The notes under the pieces: model-generated
The model's database searches: none
The model's input: only the letters and a program-made list of their open reading frames with translations
Told to the model about the DNA's origin: nothing
Made by a program: the position numbers and the translations under genes
NCBI RefSeq assembly: GCF_010365055.1
Contig: NZ_JAAFHA010000010.1
Location: 1-64,000, forward strand
DNA: 64,000 bases
From: Rhodoferax sp.
GTDB taxonomy: Bacteria; Pseudomonadota; Gammaproteobacteria; Burkholderiales; Burkholderiaceae_C
Direction: 5' to 3'
Part shown: positions 63,584 through 64,000 of the stretch, piece after piece
How positions within the stretch are numbered: position 1 is the stretch's first letter
How the letters are laid out: each line of letters opens with the position of its first letter

Positions 63584-64000
63584 TTTTGAGTTCTATTGGT
63601 TCCTCTATAACTTGCAGCCTATCCGGGCCATGGACTTGCACGACATGATGCGACGCGACTTTCGTCGCGTGCTTCCAATTCACGGCTTTATCTGTGACGG
63701 TATTTGAGAGCTGGTCAGGGAGAATGACAAGCTCGACTCAGATCGTCAAAGCGCAGAGCATCGACTCTCAGCGGTCGCCCGACCTGCCACCTTGCAGAGC
63801 GTGAATGACGGCTTTATCGCGTCTGAATCGCTCAGGCCAACGACGGCTCGGGGCACTTTGCTTGAATTCGCGGCGCCAAGTCGTCCGACCGGCTCCTGCC
63901 AGGTCCCGACCGTCGTACCAATTGCCACTATGCCCGCGCCTGGTCGGGTCCTGCTAACCTGAAGTTCCTCCCTCAAAAAACCGATTTTCCCCTGTGACGG
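63584..64000. other. Unassigned 417-bp stretch at the right edge
   Basis: No convincing gene was seen. A 7-bp perfect hairpin ACGCGAC-TTTC-GTCGCGT (63653-63670) lies 70 bp after the activator stop and may terminate its transcript, though no T-run follows. A minus-strand frame at 63746-63976 lacks a ribosome site and looks like low-information intergenic DNA. Confidence 0.35.

Noticed and set aside
63746-63976. A 76-codon minus-strand frame at the right edge as a gene
   Set aside because: No ribosome site, no domain, and composition like intergenic DNA.

Overview
The window reads as a chromosomal segment of a betaproteobacterium of the Comamonadaceae type (Rhodoferax/Polaromonas/Acidovorax relatives). 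The reasons are the GC-rich coding sequence, the gene families (YhdP, MltA, GlnE, MetX/MetW, CheV, PPi-dependent phosphofructokinase) and a short intergenic repeat built from 'ctagccc' and 'agctat..aatag' blocks, which I associate with that family from memory. No phage, IS element or CRISPR array was seen. One tRNA-Ala(CGC) lies at the left edge.

Layout. 0-5 kb: tRNA, a decayed FMN-oxidase-like pseudogene, a histidine phosphatase, a secreted fasciclin protein, a DUF1653 protein, an SDR and an orphan LivK-type binding protein. 4.7-7.7 kb: the class III (anaerobic) ribonucleotide reductase locus nrdD, a separate small glycyl-radical ORF, and nrdG, behind two NrdR boxes. 7.8-19 kb: glnE divergent from the giant envelope gene yhdP, then mltA (its start overlapped by a divergent 53-aa membrane-protein gene), cheV, a hemerythrin and PPi-phosphofructokinase. 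19-23 kb: an omega-amino-acid locus (mmsA, aminotransferase, divergent LysR). 23-28.5 kb: small membrane and unknown proteins, an anion permease, a secreted Cache protein and a chemoreceptor.

28.7-47.7 kb holds a dense set of genes that looks like a low-oxygen/energy-stress island. It contains a lipoprotein and a SagB-type nitroreductase, then a tightly coupled operon acsA - E1alpha - E1beta - E2 - acyl carrier protein in which every junction is a 4-nt overlap and there is no E3. CBS and BON proteins, a cytochrome c (divergent from BON, with an FNR-like site between), a phosphoribosyltransferase, a COG2187-type kinase and a PRPP-synthetase homologue follow. Next come an alpha/beta hydrolase, the three-gene AmmeMemoRadiSam system (amrB-amrA-amrS), two regulators, a universal stress protein, a lipase-like hydrolase and an M20 peptidase.

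47.9-54.4 kb returns to housekeeping genes: a mutarotase, an Old Yellow Enzyme, metX-metW and recQ. 54.8-63.6 kb is a less GC-rich block. A sigma54-dependent AcoR-type activator is divergent from an operon for a zinc alcohol dehydrogenase and a five-gene CUT1-type ABC transporter. The divergent region carries a -24/-12 promoter and a four-half-site activator array, and an intrinsic terminator sits between the binding-protein and permease genes. This block is bordered by a remnant of an RND efflux gene on the left and unrecognised non-coding DNA on the right.
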